Shown here piece by piece: positions 46,251-56,683 of a stretch of DNA of 64,000 bases (positions are counted from its first letter, which is position 1; every line of letters begins with the position of its first letter). The stretch spans positions 806,001-870,000 of the forward strand of contig NZ_OY728607.1 in the NCBI RefSeq assembly GCF_963422225.1, read 5' to 3'. The position numbers and the translations under genes are program-made. The notes below the pieces were generated by a model. That model was not told the DNA's origin, searched no databases, and was given only the letters and a program-made list of their open reading frames with translations. This DNA comes from Candidatus Trichorickettsia mobilis (lineage in GTDB: Bacteria > Pseudomonadota > Alphaproteobacteria > Rickettsiales > Rickettsiaceae).

Positions 46251-48292
46251 TGCACAAACATATCAATCATTTTTATAAAGATAAAAGGTGATAATATACC
46301 ACCAAGACCATAGAGCAAGAGATTGCTCCATAAAGAGTGTTTACTATAATATATTGGGTTGCTAAAGACGATAGGTATCAATACTAGAGTTACCAAGGCA
46401 TTAAACATTACCGATGATAAAATTACGCTATCCAGTGAATTAAAATAAAAAAGATTTAGTACAGATAAAGATGGAAAGGCGGTGGTGAATAATGCTGGAA
46501 CTATAACAAAATATTTTGCTATATCAGCGCCTAGGGAGAATACTGTTAATGCGCCAAGCTTGATAGCCATAATTCTGCAAACATTGCGTATATCAAGTAT
46601 ATTGGCAATATTATTATTGGATAACACTACATTACTGGCACTCTTTACAGATTCAACACTACGATCAAAAGCAATGCCTATATCAGCTTGTGCAAGTGCG
46701 GCTATATCTCCGACACCATCGCCATACATTGCAACGGTATAACCTTGTTGTTGTAAATTTCTGATGAACTCTAATTTTTTTTCTGGTGTTACTTCGGCGT
46801 AATATGCATGCATACCTAGTTTTTTAGCAATATAGCCAGCAATATTTGCATTATCTCCTGTTAGCATAATGGTAAGGATACCATCATCCTGTATTTTCTG
46901 AATTTGTTTTTTTATCTGTTTTCTTAGTTTATCACGTAGATGGATGATCCCAAAAATCTTATGATTTAACGTTACTAATAAAACGGAGCCACATACCTCA
47001 GTGATATCTCTGATTGCCGTTCGTATATTCTCTGGCAGTAATTTTGGATACAGTCCAAGGTATTTACAAATTTCAGTAATACTTCCTTTGCGGATATCAA
47101 ATTCTTGGTATAGTTTGTTTTCGTTTAAAAAACCAGGAGGATAATAATAATCGCAGCCACTAATAGGGTGAGTCGCAGCAAAAGGTAAATATTGGTATTT
47201 GGAGAAGTCGATATTGGGAACATCTTCCTCTAACTGATGTTCAGTAAAATGTTTTATACTTTCTCCTTCAGTAGTATCATCAAGGACAGAAGATAAATAA
47301 AGTATGGTATTAATGAATTTTTCTGATAGCTCCTGGTCTACAGCTATAAAATCAACCATCTCACGTTGTCCAACTGTTATCGTGCCGGTCTTATCTAAAA
47401 CTACTACATTAACGTCTACGGCATTATCTAATGCTACTTTGTCACGAATGATAATATGTTTTGTCTTTAATGCGCCAGTACCATACATAATAATGGCATG
47501 TTGTAGTCCTGATAGAGTAGTAGGCAGTAAAATGACTACCATATCTAATAAGTAGATAATGGGTATTTTTATCCCAGAATAATCTGCAATTGCTGCAATA
47601 CTAAATAATACAGAAATAAATAGTACCCCAAGCCCCCAAATAATCCTTTGTAAAGCTATTTCATTTGATCCTTGTTGTCGTTCAATATTGGAAAGTAATT
47701 TTGTTAATTTGGCGAAAAAGGATTTGCGCCCAGATAAAGTTACTTTCATTATTAGCCAATCACTGCTTTCGATAAAACTACCGGTAACTAGTCTATTGCT
47801 ATAATCATCATGACTTTTTAATGTTGGTGATAGTGCTCCAGTGCTATCGGTCTCATTAACATACCCAGTTCCAGCAACAACTACCCCATCAAAAGGCACT
47901 ATTTCTCCTGATAATAACAATATTAGATCGCCTGATTTAATACTGCTACATTTCACTTCTATATATTTTTTATGGTAATCATTATTGATATCATTAATGG
48001 CAAAGATTTTTTTTATAATTTTTTCTGATTTATTATCATTGTTAACCGAAGCATTTTTGCTCCATCTTATTTCTACTAATACTTCAGCTAATTTTGCAAA
48101 AAGTATAGTCATCCATAACCAAAAAGTAATTATCATCGATAATTGATAATTACTTTCTTTAGCATAATATTGAGATATTGTTAGTATAGTGGCTGTAAAA
48201 GCTATCACCCATACTATCATTAGTATAGGGTTACTACGTAGAAGCCACGGACTACTCATCTTAATCAATATACGTGAAATAATATCTATCAC
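46232..48292 (-). CDS. kdpB: Divergent KdpB-like P-type ATPase (degenerate motifs)
   Basis: 686 residues with the P-type ATPase plan. The phosphorylation motif DKTGTITVG is kept and membrane motifs match KdpB (LLPTTLSGL; LSSVMFNALVTLVLIPI). However, the actuator TGES motif reads STGALSP, so the dephosphorylating Glu is missing, and the hinge motif GDGTND reads GDGVGD. KdpA, the channel subunit normally encoded just upstream, is absent: the neighbour there is a DUF2610 gene. The enzyme is probably impaired or repurposed. The frame is open throughout, so it is not an ordinary pseudogene. Confidence 0.85.
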   Translation of the reverse strand: MIDIISRILIKMSSPWLLRSNPILMIVWVIAFTATILTISQYYAKESNYQLSMIITFWLWMTILFAKLAEVLVEIRWSKNASVNNDNKSEKIIKKIFAINDINNDYHKKYIEVKCSSIKSGDLILLLSGEIVPFDGVVVAGTGYVNETDSTGALSPTLKSHDDYSNRLVTGSFIESSDWLIMKVTLSGRKSFFAKLTKLLSNIERQQGSNEIALQRIIWGLGVLFISVLFSIAAIADYSGIKIPIIYLLDMVVILLPTTLSGLQHAIIMYGTGALKTKHIIIRDKVALDNAVDVNVVVLDKTGTITVGQREMVDFIAVDQELSEKFINTILYLSSVLDDTTEGESIKHFTEHQLEEDVPNIDFSKYQYLPFAATHPISGCDYYYPPGFLNENKLYQEFDIRKGSITEICKYLGLYPKLLPENIRTAIRDITEVCGSVLLVTLNHKIFGIIHLRDKLRKQIKKQIQKIQDDGILTIMLTGDNANIAGYIAKKLGMHAYYAEVTPEKKLEFIRNLQQQGYTVAMYGDGVGDIAALAQADIGIAFDRSVESVKSASNVVLSNNNIANILDIRNVCRIMAIKLGALTVFSLGADIAKYFVIVPALFTTAFPSLSVLNLFYFNSLDSVILSSVMFNALVTLVLIPIVFSNPIYYSKHSLWSNLLLYGLGGILSPFIFIKMIDMFVHWLGLV

Positions 48293-48316
48293 TTTTAGTC
48301 ACGCAAGCATGAGGTT

Positions 48317-48658
48317 TTAATTATTTTTAGATTCTTCCTGGTCAGATTTATTGGTATTTGACGTGCTATCATCATTATTACTATTAGTGTTACCTTCTTG
48401 TGATGGTTGTTTATCGTCTGTTGCTGTACCAAGAGCATACACACACAGTTCTTCCAGAGAGACATTATTTTTATTAGCAAGTTCTTGTAATTTAGATATC
48501 GCATCCATTACGTCAGCTGGAACTGTCCCGCCACGTTGTTTTGATAACCAATCAGCTTGAAAATGCAAAGGATGATGAGCTGCTTCTGGTTGTCCAATAT
48601 AAATTGAGAAAGGTGATAACTGACCGCCAAAGTCACAATTAATAGTAAATTTTTTCAT
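48317..48658 (-). CDS. DUF2610 domain protein
   Basis: 113 residues starting [20 protein letters not shown], with [21 protein letters not shown] and [20 protein letters not shown]. This domain is known from Rickettsiaceae and has no assigned function. The tail is a low-complexity Asn/Ser/Asp/Glu stretch. Start 48658 is chosen over an upstream ATG (48721) because the conserved domain begins here. It lies 24 bp upstream of kdpB on the same strand. Confidence 0.88.
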   Translation of the reverse strand: MKKFTINCDFGGQLSPFSIYIGQPEAAHHPLHFQADWLSKQRGGTVPADVMDAISKLQELANKNNVSLEELCVYALGTATDDKQPSQEGNTNSNNDDSTSNTNKSDQEESKNN

Positions 48659-48718
48659 AAAGTTTACACCGATGCAGTAAATTGTAGAATATTCAATAAC
48701 ACTGTAGTTAAGAATGTT

Positions 48719-48932
48719 CACGGAAACCTATGCTTCAAGTTAAGAAAAAGAAGCGAGCTGCCACCGTCGTCATTGCGAGACGAAGTCGAAGCAATCCAGA
48801 AAATGAACGACATATTTTACTAGATTGCTTCGACCACTATCGTGGTCTCGCAATGACGACGGTGGAGAGCTCAAGCAAGGCTGTTCGTATTGTCCTTTTT
48901 CTTCACTTGACGCGTAGGTTTTCCGCAAATTT
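48719..48932. repeat. P2 palindromic element
   Basis: Arms CTTCAAGTTAAGAAAAAGAA and TTTTTCTTCACTTGACG, with inner arms CGTCATTGCGAGACGAAGTC and GTGGTCTCGCAATGACGACG and the GCAATCCAG / CTAGATTGC pair. Intergenic, between DUF2610 and the suhB-like gene. Confidence 0.83.
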
Positions 48933-48994
48933 TCTCCTGTTGTACAATTTTATTAAATAAAATTGTACAACACTATGTTAGATTAGAAAGTACT

Positions 48995-49735
48995 TTAAAT
49001 AATAAGTGGTTTAATTTTTTCTATCAAATGGTTGTTTGAGGATAACATGCCGCATTTCGTTGGTATAAGCATACCGCCACTTTCTCGTATTATAAGGGAG
49101 AATGCTGCTTTTAAAGTGTAATCAGTAGTTGTGCTGTAAAAAATATCACATTTACCAGTAGCAAACATAATCAGATTATAACACTCAGAGCCAAAGCATC
49201 TAACGTTTTGTGATATCTTTAAACCAGTGGTTATATCATTAGTAACTACTACGGCTTGTTCTATATTACTGCAGCCAGAGGCGCGTAGTCTGGTAACTTT
49301 GCTACTAGTTCTAGAATCCGCTTCACTCCAAACGCCGCCACCTTTTTCAGCATAATAAACTTCATTAAGCACGGGAAAATTTATAATGCTAAAGATGGGA
49401 ACAAATTCTTGCTGTATTTTTTTTAAATAGGTAACTGTAATTCCAAAAAACGGTAAGCTTTTACCAAGATTTTGTATTCCCTCTATAGGATTAACAAATA
49501 CTATTATTGTTGCCTGGTCATTAACCGAATATTTTTCGTCGGCAAAAAATAAAAATTGATAATGTTTTTGTAATTCTTCTTTCAAGAAATTTTTAGTACG
49601 TAGATAAGAGTTTGTACAAAATTCTTGAGTACCGCGACTAGAGTTTTGTAGCATTTCCAGTTCAAAAAAATCTCTTTGTAAAAATTTTGTGGCTTTACGA
49701 GTTGCGGTGATTAGGGAGTTTATCGTTGGTTGCAT
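48995..49735 (-). CDS. Inositol monophosphatase-like protein (SuhB-like, degenerate)
   Basis: 246 residues with the IMPase fold order. The metal motif that should read DPIDGT is NPIEGI, and the C-terminal WDxAAG motif appears as DYTLKAAF. The upstream acidic residue is kept (FFADEKYS). Loss of two metal ligands suggests it is not a phosphatase. SuhB-type proteins also work as RNA polymerase/rRNA antitermination partners, which could explain retention. It lies 37 bp downstream of efp. Confidence 0.83.
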   Translation of the reverse strand: MQPTINSLITATRKATKFLQRDFFELEMLQNSSRGTQEFCTNSYLRTKNFLKEELQKHYQFLFFADEKYSVNDQATIIVFVNPIEGIQNLGKSLPFFGITVTYLKKIQQEFVPIFSIINFPVLNEVYYAEKGGGVWSEADSRTSSKVTRLRASGCSNIEQAVVVTNDITTGLKISQNVRCFGSECYNLIMFATGKCDIFYSTTTDYTLKAAFSLIIRESGGMLIPTKCGMLSSNNHLIEKIKPLII

Positions 49736-49772
49736 CTATGCTCTTTAAAATAATAGTAAAATTGGGAGAGAT

Positions 49773-50342
49773 CTATTGTTTTGCTCTCTCAACAAAAGTT
49801 ACATCTTCCGTCTTAATAACAATCTTTTCGCCAGTGACTAGATATGAAGGCACCATTACTTTTACACCATTAGTTAAAATTGCTGGTTTATAAGAAGAAG
49901 TAACGGTAGATCCTTTTATTACCGGACCGGTTTCAGCAATCTCAGCAACGATGGTGTGTGGCAGTTCTGCCTTAATAGGGGTTTCTTCATAAAATTCGAC
50001 TGTAACAACCATATTATCGCTAAGAAAAGGTAGTTTGTCTCCTAGGATTTTCTGGTTTATAAAAATTTGTTCAAAAGTTTCATTGTCCATTAACACTAGA
50101 TTATCATCTTCTGTATATAAAAATTGTAAATCTCTTTGTTCCAGTTGAGCTCGTTCGACATAGTCAGAAGAACTAAATCTTTCAATAACTTTAGTTCCTG
50201 CTTTCAAGTTTTTCATTTCTACTTGCACATAGGCTCCGCCTTTACCAGGTTTGGTATGTTCTGGTGTTTTACTGACAACCCATAAATCACCTTCATATAC
50301 TAAAATGTTACCTGCTCTGATTGAATTTGCTGAAATTTTCAT
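49773..50342 (-). CDS. efp: Elongation factor P
   Basis: 189 residues, three beta-barrel domains. The modification loop TKPGKGGAY places Lys34 at the tip. C-terminal signature [26 protein letters not shown] rescues ribosomes stalled at proline runs. Intact and of normal length; followed by the suhB-like gene in probable operon. Confidence 0.97.
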   Translation of the reverse strand: MKISANSIRAGNILVYEGDLWVVSKTPEHTKPGKGGAYVQVEMKNLKAGTKVIERFSSSDYVERAQLEQRDLQFLYTEDDNLVLMDNETFEQIFINQKILGDKLPFLSDNMVVTVEFYEETPIKAELPHTIVAEIAETGPVIKGSTVTSSYKPAILTNGVKVMVPSYLVTGEKIVIKTEDVTFVERAKQ

Positions 50343-50442
50343 GAAAAATCTATTATTTAGTTGCTTGAATTTTTAGATTAAATAAATCTCTAAATTAGTG
50401 TAATTATACTGCTCAACGCTTGCGAATTGATTTAAGATATTA

Positions 50443-50519
50443 TGGTGGGCGATAGTGGACTCGAACCACCGACCTTTACGATGTCAACGTAATGCTCTAA
50501 CCAGCTGAGCTAATCGCCC
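50443..50519 (-). tRNA. tRNA-Val (anticodon GAC)
   Basis: Cloverleaf on the minus strand: acceptor GGGCGAT / ATCGCCC, D-arm AGCTCAGCTGGTTAGAGC, anticodon loop TTGACAT with GAC, T-arm GGTGGTTCGAGTCCACT, discriminator A, and an encoded CCA (50443-50445). Confidence 0.96.
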
Positions 50520-50617
50520 TAAACAGAACTAACTTCTACCGAAAACTTAGTAAAATTTCAAGTTTAATTTGCATTAAATAAAAAACTTGCTAAAAATACC
50601 TTAAAAAATACTATAAT

Positions 50618-51286
50618 ATGATAATACGCTTAAAAACTAGAGCCTTTGATTTGCAGCATCGTTTTGTTATCGCTCTTGATGGTCCTTCTGCTTCTGGGAA
50701 AGGGTTGATTGGAAAAATGCTTGCGCAATTTTTTAGCTTGCAATATTTTCAGTCCAGCCTGTTATATAGGGGGTTAGCATGGATGTGCATCAACGCGGGA
50801 ATAGACCCGGAAAATAAGCTGGAGGTAATTAAATTATTATCAACCGATCCGGATATTTTGCTAGTTACGGCTAAAGCCGATTTAAGTGACGAATATGTCG
50901 GAGAATATGCCTCAAAAATTGCAACTATACCTGAGGTAAGAACAGAGCTGAATAAATATCAAATAAAATTAATTGCTGATATCCCTCGAATTATCATGGA
51001 AGGCAGAGATATTGCCACGGTGATTGCGCCAAAAGCTGATTTAAAAATTTTTCTCACAGCTGACGTTGCTATAAGAGCTGAACGACGATATAAACAGTTG
51101 CAGCTTGAGGGCAAAAAATATATACTTGATGAGATTAGGCATCAGTTGATTACAAGAGATTTACGAGATCAAGAGCGTAATATTGCGCCGTTAACTCAAA
51201 CTGCTGATGCTTTAGTTATAGATACTTCAAATCTTATGCCGGATGTTGTGATTGCTAAGATTGAAGAATTTATTTTAACCAGATAG
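50618..51286 (+). CDS. cmk: Cytidylate kinase
   Basis: 222 residues; phosphorylates CMP/dCMP. P-loop ALDGPSASGKG (22-29 region), then IIMEGRDIATVIAPKADLKIFLTA and RDLRDQERNIAPL, all standard. The YFQSSLLYRG segment differs mildly from the usual DTGAMYRA. Followed by rpsA, the classic pairing. Intact. Confidence 0.95.
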   Translation: MIIRLKTRAFDLQHRFVIALDGPSASGKGLIGKMLAQFFSLQYFQSSLLYRGLAWMCINAGIDPENKLEVIKLLSTDPDILLVTAKADLSDEYVGEYASKIATIPEVRTELNKYQIKLIADIPRIIMEGRDIATVIAPKADLKIFLTADVAIRAERRYKQLQLEGKKYILDEIRHQLITRDLRDQERNIAPLTQTADALVIDTSNLMPDVVIAKIEEFILTR

Positions 51287-51361
51287 CTAAGTGCTGTCTT
51301 TGTATTAACCATTAATCACATTATGTATGTTAGCAGGCGTACTAACATATCAGAGAATAAT

Positions 51362-53089
51362 ATGCAAAAAATAAAAAAGAGATTCATTCCACAATTTGTA
51401 CATCTTACTGAGTCTCAAGAGGGGCTAGAAGATTTTGCGGCTTTGCTTGAGCAAGTAAACACTAGTCATGTAAAAGAAGGGACGGTGGTTAAAGGGCAAG
51501 TAATTAGTGTCGAGAAAGATGTAATAGTAGTTGATGTTGGTTTGAAAAATGAGGGTAGAGTCCCTAAAGAAGAATTTGCACTATCAAAAAATCAACAGTT
51601 TCCACAAATTGGTGACATTGTCGATGTGTATGTTGAAAAAATTGAAGGTCGCAACGGCAGAACTATCTTAAGCCGAGAAAAAGCTATAAGAGAAGAATCA
51701 TGGGTACATTTAGAAACCGCATGTGATAAGGGTGAATTCGTTGACGGCGTGATCTTTGGTCGGGTTAAAGGTGGTTTTACTGTCGATCTTTCTGGGGTTG
51801 TAGCGTTCCTGCCTGGAAGCCAGGTGGATGTGAGACCGATAAAAGACATGTCGGCACTGATGGGTATTGTTCAACCTTTCCAAATACTTAAGATGGATAA
51901 AAAACTTGGTAACATTGTGGTATCAAGGCGTGCTATTTTAGAAGAATCGAGATCAGAAGCTCGTGATGAAATGTTGTCGAAGATTAAAGAAGGTATGGTT
52001 CTTGAAGGCATAGTAAAAAATATTACCGACTATGGAGCTTTTATTGATTTAGGTAGTTTAGATGGGTTATTGCATGTCACTGATATTTCCTGGAGTAGAA
52101 TCAATCATCCTTCTGAGATACTGGCATTAGGTCAGAAAGTAAAAGTTATGGTCATTAAGTTCCATGAAGATACCAAGCGTATTTCTTTAGGAATGAAACA
52201 GCTTGATGATAATCCATGGCAGAATATAAAAGAAGAATTTCCTGTCGGCAAAATTATGACTGGTAAAGTAGCTAATATTGCAGATTATGGTGCTTTTATT
52301 GAGCTAAAAGATGGAATTGAGGGGCTAGTACATTCTAGTGAGATTAGTTGGATTAAATCGACGCAGCATCCTAAAAAACTGTTAACTATTGGTCAGGAAG
52401 TGCAATTTATAATCTTGGAAATAGATACAGATAAACATAGAATATCACTAAGTATTAAACAATGTAATGAAAATCCTTTAGTGAAATTTGCCGTTATCCA
52501 TCCTGTAGGTAGTATTGTACGTGCTCCAATTAGAAATATTACGGATTTTGGGATGTTTGTTGCAATTGATGAAAATATTGATGGCATGGTACATGAAACT
52601 GATATTAGTTGGGATGGTAAAGGCACGGAACTATTAAAATCTTACGCCAAAGGTGATGTAGTAGAGTGTAAAGTCCTGTCAATTGATATTGAAAAAGAAC
52701 GTATTAGTTTAGGGATCAAGCAATTGAAAGAAGAGCTTGTTGAAGTTGATGAGTTGGATGAGTTTAAAAAGGGTCAAGCTCTTACCTGCGTCGTAACTGC
52801 GATTAAAGAAGATGGTATAGAAGTCAATATCAATGATAAAGCAAGCGGAGTGATTAAAAAAGCAGAACTTTCTAGCGATAAAATCGATCAAAAACCAGAA
52901 AGATTTGTAGCTGGAGATAGAGTGGATGCTAAAATAATTTCTGTCGATAAATCTTCACGTAAAGTAGTTTTATCAATAAAAGCGCTTGAGATAGAAGAGC
53001 GTACAAAAGCTATAAAAGAATATGGTTCTGCTGATAGTGGAGCAAGTCTTGGTGATATACTGGGGGTAGCATTAGGTAAAGATCACTAA
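51362..53089 (+). CDS. rpsA: 30S ribosomal protein S1
   Basis: 575 residues from [12 protein letters not shown] (an ATG 13 codons upstream at 51323 is an alternative). Contains six S1 RNA-binding repeats, for example [39 protein letters not shown] and [20 protein letters not shown]. Usual alphaproteobacterial length. Binds mRNA at initiation. A palindromic element directly after the stop may end the transcript. Confidence 0.95.
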   Translation: MQKIKKRFIPQFVHLTESQEGLEDFAALLEQVNTSHVKEGTVVKGQVISVEKDVIVVDVGLKNEGRVPKEEFALSKNQQFPQIGDIVDVYVEKIEGRNGRTILSREKAIREESWVHLETACDKGEFVDGVIFGRVKGGFTVDLSGVVAFLPGSQVDVRPIKDMSALMGIVQPFQILKMDKKLGNIVVSRRAILEESRSEARDEMLSKIKEGMVLEGIVKNITDYGAFIDLGSLDGLLHVTDISWSRINHPSEILALGQKVKVMVIKFHEDTKRISLGMKQLDDNPWQNIKEEFPVGKIMTGKVANIADYGAFIELKDGIEGLVHSSEISWIKSTQHPKKLLTIGQEVQFIILEIDTDKHRISLSIKQCNENPLVKFAVIHPVGSIVRAPIRNITDFGMFVAIDENIDGMVHETDISWDGKGTELLKSYAKGDVVECKVLSIDIEKERISLGIKQLKEELVEVDELDEFKKGQALTCVVTAIKEDGIEVNINDKASGVIKKAELSSDKIDQKPERFVAGDRVDAKIISVDKSSRKVVLSIKALEIEERTKAIKEYGSADSGASLGDILGVALGKDH

Positions 53090-53094
53090 GACTC

Positions 53095-53205
53095 GGTCAA
53101 AATCAGGAATTGGCGTTGTCGTTCCCGAAGATCTGCGGTGCGAAACAAACAAGTGTACGCTCCGCTCCTCGACTTCGGAACTCCTAGCTCTTCCTGATTT
53201 TGACC
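53095..53205. repeat. Palindromic element directly after rpsA
   Basis: Perfect 15-bp ends GGTCAAAATCAGGAA and TTCCTGATTTTGACC, beginning 6 bp after the rpsA stop. The interior contains GTGCGAAACAAAC and GCTCCGCTCC, resembling the interior of the element in bioY. It could also serve as a transcription terminator, though no T-run follows. Confidence 0.75.
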
Positions 53206-53229
53206 TTCGTCTTACCATCAATATGTTTC

Positions 53230-53400
53230 AAAGAGTTTGACGATTATAAATAAGGCGCGTCATTGCGAAATCAGCTTTGCTGATTGAAAATCCCCACAGG
53301 AACGACATGTTTTACTGAATTGCGGCCACTAGTGTAACCTCGCAATGACGTTTTATATCGTCTCCTTTCCTTAACTTGATGCGTATGCTCACGCATCACA
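53230..53400. repeat. P2 palindromic element, partly degraded
   Basis: Right arm TATCGTCTCCTTTCCTTAACTTGATGCG is well preserved; the left arm is eroded (AGAGTTTGACGATTATAA). Inner GCGTCATTGCGA / TCGCAATGACG pair is clear. Lies upstream of murA. Confidence 0.72.
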
Positions 53401-53414
53401 TCAATTGAGTATTT

Positions 53415-54695
53415 ATGGATAGTATAGTTATTGTGGGCGGTACTCCACTTAAAGGTACTATAGAGGTGAGCGGTTCTAAGAATGCTGCTTTGCCAATTAT
53501 GACTTGCGCAATGTTAACTGCAGACAAGTTAATATTACATAATGTACCTAGGCTTGCAGACATACGCACCATGAAAATTTTGCTTGAACAGCATGGGGCA
53601 ATAATAGAAGTCCATAATAATCATAAGAGTTCAACCCTTATTATTGATTGTAGTACCATTAATAACCTTACTGCGCATTACGATATGGTGCGTAAAATGC
53701 GTGCTTCCATATGGGTGTTAGGGCCGTTGCTTGCTAAATTTGGTACAGCAGAAGTTTCGCTTCCTGGGGGATGTGCTATTGGTGCAAGACAAGTAGATCT
53801 ACATTTAGCTATACTTGAGTCTATGGGTGCAATAATTGAGATAAAGCATGGATATATCTATGCTACTACCAATGGTCATAGGTTACGAGGAGTACATTTT
53901 TGTTTTAATAAAGTATCGGTAGGAGCTACTATCAATGCGGTTATGGCAGCAACTTTGGCAGAGGGGACAACCTTGTTGTCTAATTGTGCCCAAGAGCCAG
54001 AAATAGTTGATTTGTGCAACTGTCTAAACAAAATGGGAGCCAATATTATTGGTATAGGTACTAGTGAGCTGGAAATTATAGGCTCACTTTCATTACATGG
54101 TGCTGAATATAGAATAATGTCAGACAGAATTGAGGCCGGTACATATATGATAGCAGCCTCAATTACTAAAGGCGATGTAACTATTCGTGGTATAGATTAT
54201 CATATAGTAGAAAATCTGGCGTTAAAATTAACTAGTGCTGGTGTGTTAGTTAAGCCAACTGATAATGGCATTATAGTACGATGCACTGATACGCTCAGAT
54301 CAGTAGATATGCAAACTCAGGTCTATCCTGGATTTGCCACTGACCTACAAGCACAATTTATGAGTCTAATGACTGTGGCTCAAGGAGTATCGGTGATCAC
54401 TGAGAATATTTTTGAAAACAGATTTATGCATGTTCCAGAATTAAATCGGATGGGTGCTAATATAACAGTTAACGCCAACACTGCTGTAGTGCGTGGAGTA
54501 GGTCATTTAAGTGCTGCTGAGGTAATGGCAAGTGATCTTAGAGCTTCAGTATCATTGATACTTGCTGGCCTTGTAGCGGTCGGAGAAACAAAGGTACGCC
54601 GTGTGTATCATTTGGATAGAGGATATCAAGCTTTAGAAGAAAAATTGGCTAGTTGCGGAGCTCAGATAAGAAGAGTAGCTGGTGATACAATATAG
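53415..54695 (+). CDS. murA: UDP-N-acetylglucosamine 1-carboxyvinyltransferase
   Basis: 426 residues; first committed step of peptidoglycan synthesis. N-terminal substrate motif [10 protein letters not shown] and catalytic Cys120 in [15 protein letters not shown] are present, as is [10 protein letters not shown] further on. The active-site Cys means sensitivity to fosfomycin is not excluded by sequence. Normal length. Confidence 0.96.
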   Translation: MDSIVIVGGTPLKGTIEVSGSKNAALPIMTCAMLTADKLILHNVPRLADIRTMKILLEQHGAIIEVHNNHKSSTLIIDCSTINNLTAHYDMVRKMRASIWVLGPLLAKFGTAEVSLPGGCAIGARQVDLHLAILESMGAIIEIKHGYIYATTNGHRLRGVHFCFNKVSVGATINAVMAATLAEGTTLLSNCAQEPEIVDLCNCLNKMGANIIGIGTSELEIIGSLSLHGAEYRIMSDRIEAGTYMIAASITKGDVTIRGIDYHIVENLALKLTSAGVLVKPTDNGIIVRCTDTLRSVDMQTQVYPGFATDLQAQFMSLMTVAQGVSVITENIFENRFMHVPELNRMGANITVNANTAVVRGVGHLSAAEVMASDLRASVSLILAGLVAVGETKVRRVYHLDRGYQALEEKLASCGAQIRRVAGDTI

Positions 54696-55035
54696 AAACC
54701 TCTTCGAACACGCAAAGTCATCCCGACACAATTGTGAACGAGCCGTAGGCGAAGTGCGGCAATCTAAAATAGCACGAAGAACTTTCTTTTATACTAGATT
54801 GCTTCGATTTCTCTAAATCTACAAGCAGGCAAGCGACCTTAGTATATCTAGAGTCAGTTAGGTGGTGACGATGCTATTATATTGGCTTTGATAGTTCTTT
54901 AGTTACTCTAAGAGTGCTTTGCAACAGTTTTACTTATTTTTAATATAATCTATTGTTAGATTACGAAATTTTTAAGACTATTGTGTCATTTTAAATTACA
55001 ATGACTTAAGAAAAAATTTGTTAGAGACGGATATT
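54696..55035. other. Gene-free interval with degraded palindromic remnants
   Basis: 340 bp. About 54706-54810 holds mixed palindromic remnants (TCGAACACGCAAAGTCATCCCG; GGCAATCTAAAATAG; CTAGATTGCTTCG). The last 150 bp is AT-rich and presumably carries the promoter of the next gene; no clear -35/-10 pair stands out. Confidence 0.6.
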
Positions 55036-56586
55036 ATGAAGAGTAATAGTGAAGATAATAGTAATACATTACCAGAACCTAAAATTACCGAAGATAGGAG
55101 CTATGATAAAAAATCTCCAAAACTAGTGTTAGAGGAGCTGCGAGGAAAATCTTTTGCCCAAGAAATAGAGAATGACAAAGAAAAATCTGCAGTACTTTTG
55201 AATAGAGCAAAACAAGCTGAAGCATTACTTGGAGCGGATGATCCCATTACCAAGCAGGAACAAAAGTCAGTAGATGTTTATAAAAGAGCTTTGGCATTAA
55301 TAGGATCTGGTGGGTTGCAAATTAATGGCAATAATGCCGGAGAGAAACAGTCGGGAGCTGAGAATAATTTACCAGTATCTTCATACTTAAGTCATGGAGC
55401 GCGGGTGATGATTGAAATTCCACCTGGTAGTGGTGATGATTTGATAAATTGGATGACTTCCGGTGATAAAGATAAAAGTGGAATGTCAAGAAAACAAAGT
55501 CAGCAAGGAGCAATTGATGAAGATAAAATTGTATATAACCGATCCGCTGCTACTCATGATGTTACTATTAAAGAAAAGGTAAATGAGAACGGAGAAAAAG
55601 AATTTTCTTTAAAAGAAGAAAAAGGTTTTACTATAGGATTAAGGGATTTTGTTGGTAATCAATTTGGTATGAAAACTAACCATTTTGGGGTGGATCTTGC
55701 GATGAATGCTGAATTTAACGGCAAGGATTCTGAGGGAAAAATTGTTGGTAGACCGGATGGAGATCATGGGCATTTATATATTCACTATATCGCACCAGAG
55801 GGTAATAAACCTGGAAGCATATTGATCGGTATTGAAGGTGGGGCTCCAACTTCACACAAACACTCCAAGACTGGAGCATCTGATCCACTAAGCCCGGTTG
55901 ATAGTTCAAAGTTTGATGATGTGGCTACTAAAAAGGCTATTGCTGGTGAAAAAGAATATGAGAATACCCTAGTACCTAAAAAATATGGTGGTATGGTTGT
56001 TAAGCTAGATCAGGAGAAATTAAATGATATAGTGAAAATAAACGCCAAAGATCTTGATGGTGGATTAGCGTATGTTAAGCCAGGTACATCTCCTAAAGAC
56101 TTTCTAAATAAATTAGAAAATAAAGAATATCATAAAACTCCGAAATTGCAAGAATCAAAAAAACAAGAGCCTACTTTAGAAAAGCCCTCAATGTGGAAGA
56201 AAATTGCCAATGTAGTGACTAAAGTTGTAACTTTAGGAATTGTAAAGCCATTTCAGAAAGAAATTGATGCGTATAATGCTGAGCACAAAACACTTAAAAC
56301 TCAAGCTAAGGTTCAGGCAAAAGATAGTGATAGAGTTGGAGATAGAGCTAAAGTTGAACAACAAGAAAAATCTACTAATGTTAGTATCTCAAGTCCTGAT
56401 TTAACAAAGGATAAGACTATAACGCGTTCCAACTCAATGGATTCGATAAGTACAGAGGCAAGCTCTTTGGGTGACAGATTACGTTCTGGATCACAAAGTC
56501 CTCCTGGTAATAATAAGGATAATGTTAAAAAAATGGACGAAAAAGTACAAAAAAAGGAACCTTCTTCTGATATAGGAGGTAGGTAG
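55036..56586 (+). CDS. Hypothetical charged cytosolic protein, candidate secreted effector
   Basis: 516 residues from MKSNSEDNSNTLPEPKITED. No signal peptide and only a weak hydrophobic patch (NVVTKVVTLGIVKPF). Central region about 110-330 looks globular: FTIGLRDFVGNQFGMKTNHFG, DGDHGHLYIHYIAPEG and ILIGIEGGAPTSHKHSKTG. Flanks are disordered, rich in Lys, Glu, Ser and Asn, with a basic, Ser-rich C-terminus. That layout is common among T4SS effectors, but the role is inference. I do not recognise the family. The frame is open upstream to a TTG at 55018; the ATG is preferred. Confidence 0.7.
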   Translation: MKSNSEDNSNTLPEPKITEDRSYDKKSPKLVLEELRGKSFAQEIENDKEKSAVLLNRAKQAEALLGADDPITKQEQKSVDVYKRALALIGSGGLQINGNNAGEKQSGAENNLPVSSYLSHGARVMIEIPPGSGDDLINWMTSGDKDKSGMSRKQSQQGAIDEDKIVYNRSAATHDVTIKEKVNENGEKEFSLKEEKGFTIGLRDFVGNQFGMKTNHFGVDLAMNAEFNGKDSEGKIVGRPDGDHGHLYIHYIAPEGNKPGSILIGIEGGAPTSHKHSKTGASDPLSPVDSSKFDDVATKKAIAGEKEYENTLVPKKYGGMVVKLDQEKLNDIVKINAKDLDGGLAYVKPGTSPKDFLNKLENKEYHKTPKLQESKKQEPTLEKPSMWKKIANVVTKVVTLGIVKPFQKEIDAYNAEHKTLKTQAKVQAKDSDRVGDRAKVEQQEKSTNVSISSPDLTKDKTITRSNSMDSISTEASSLGDRLRSGSQSPPGNNKDNVKKMDEKVQKKEPSSDIGGR

Positions 56587-56683
56587 GCTTTAAAATTACG
56601 TAGATTGGGGCTTGGGTGGGTCGATGTCACTTATGTAATGATGGCGAATTTGTCTGGTTTTATCTTTGCACATGTATTAGTAT

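Noticed and set aside
46232-48292. KdpB-like gene as a heavy-metal P-type ATPase
   Set aside because: LLPTT motif, C-terminal FNALVTLVLIPI and the adjacent KdpC fit KdpB; no CPC or metal-binding domain.
54696-55035. Possible tRNA or small RNA upstream of the 516-residue protein
   Set aside because: Only degraded palindromic pieces; no cloverleaf or convincing promoter-terminator pair.
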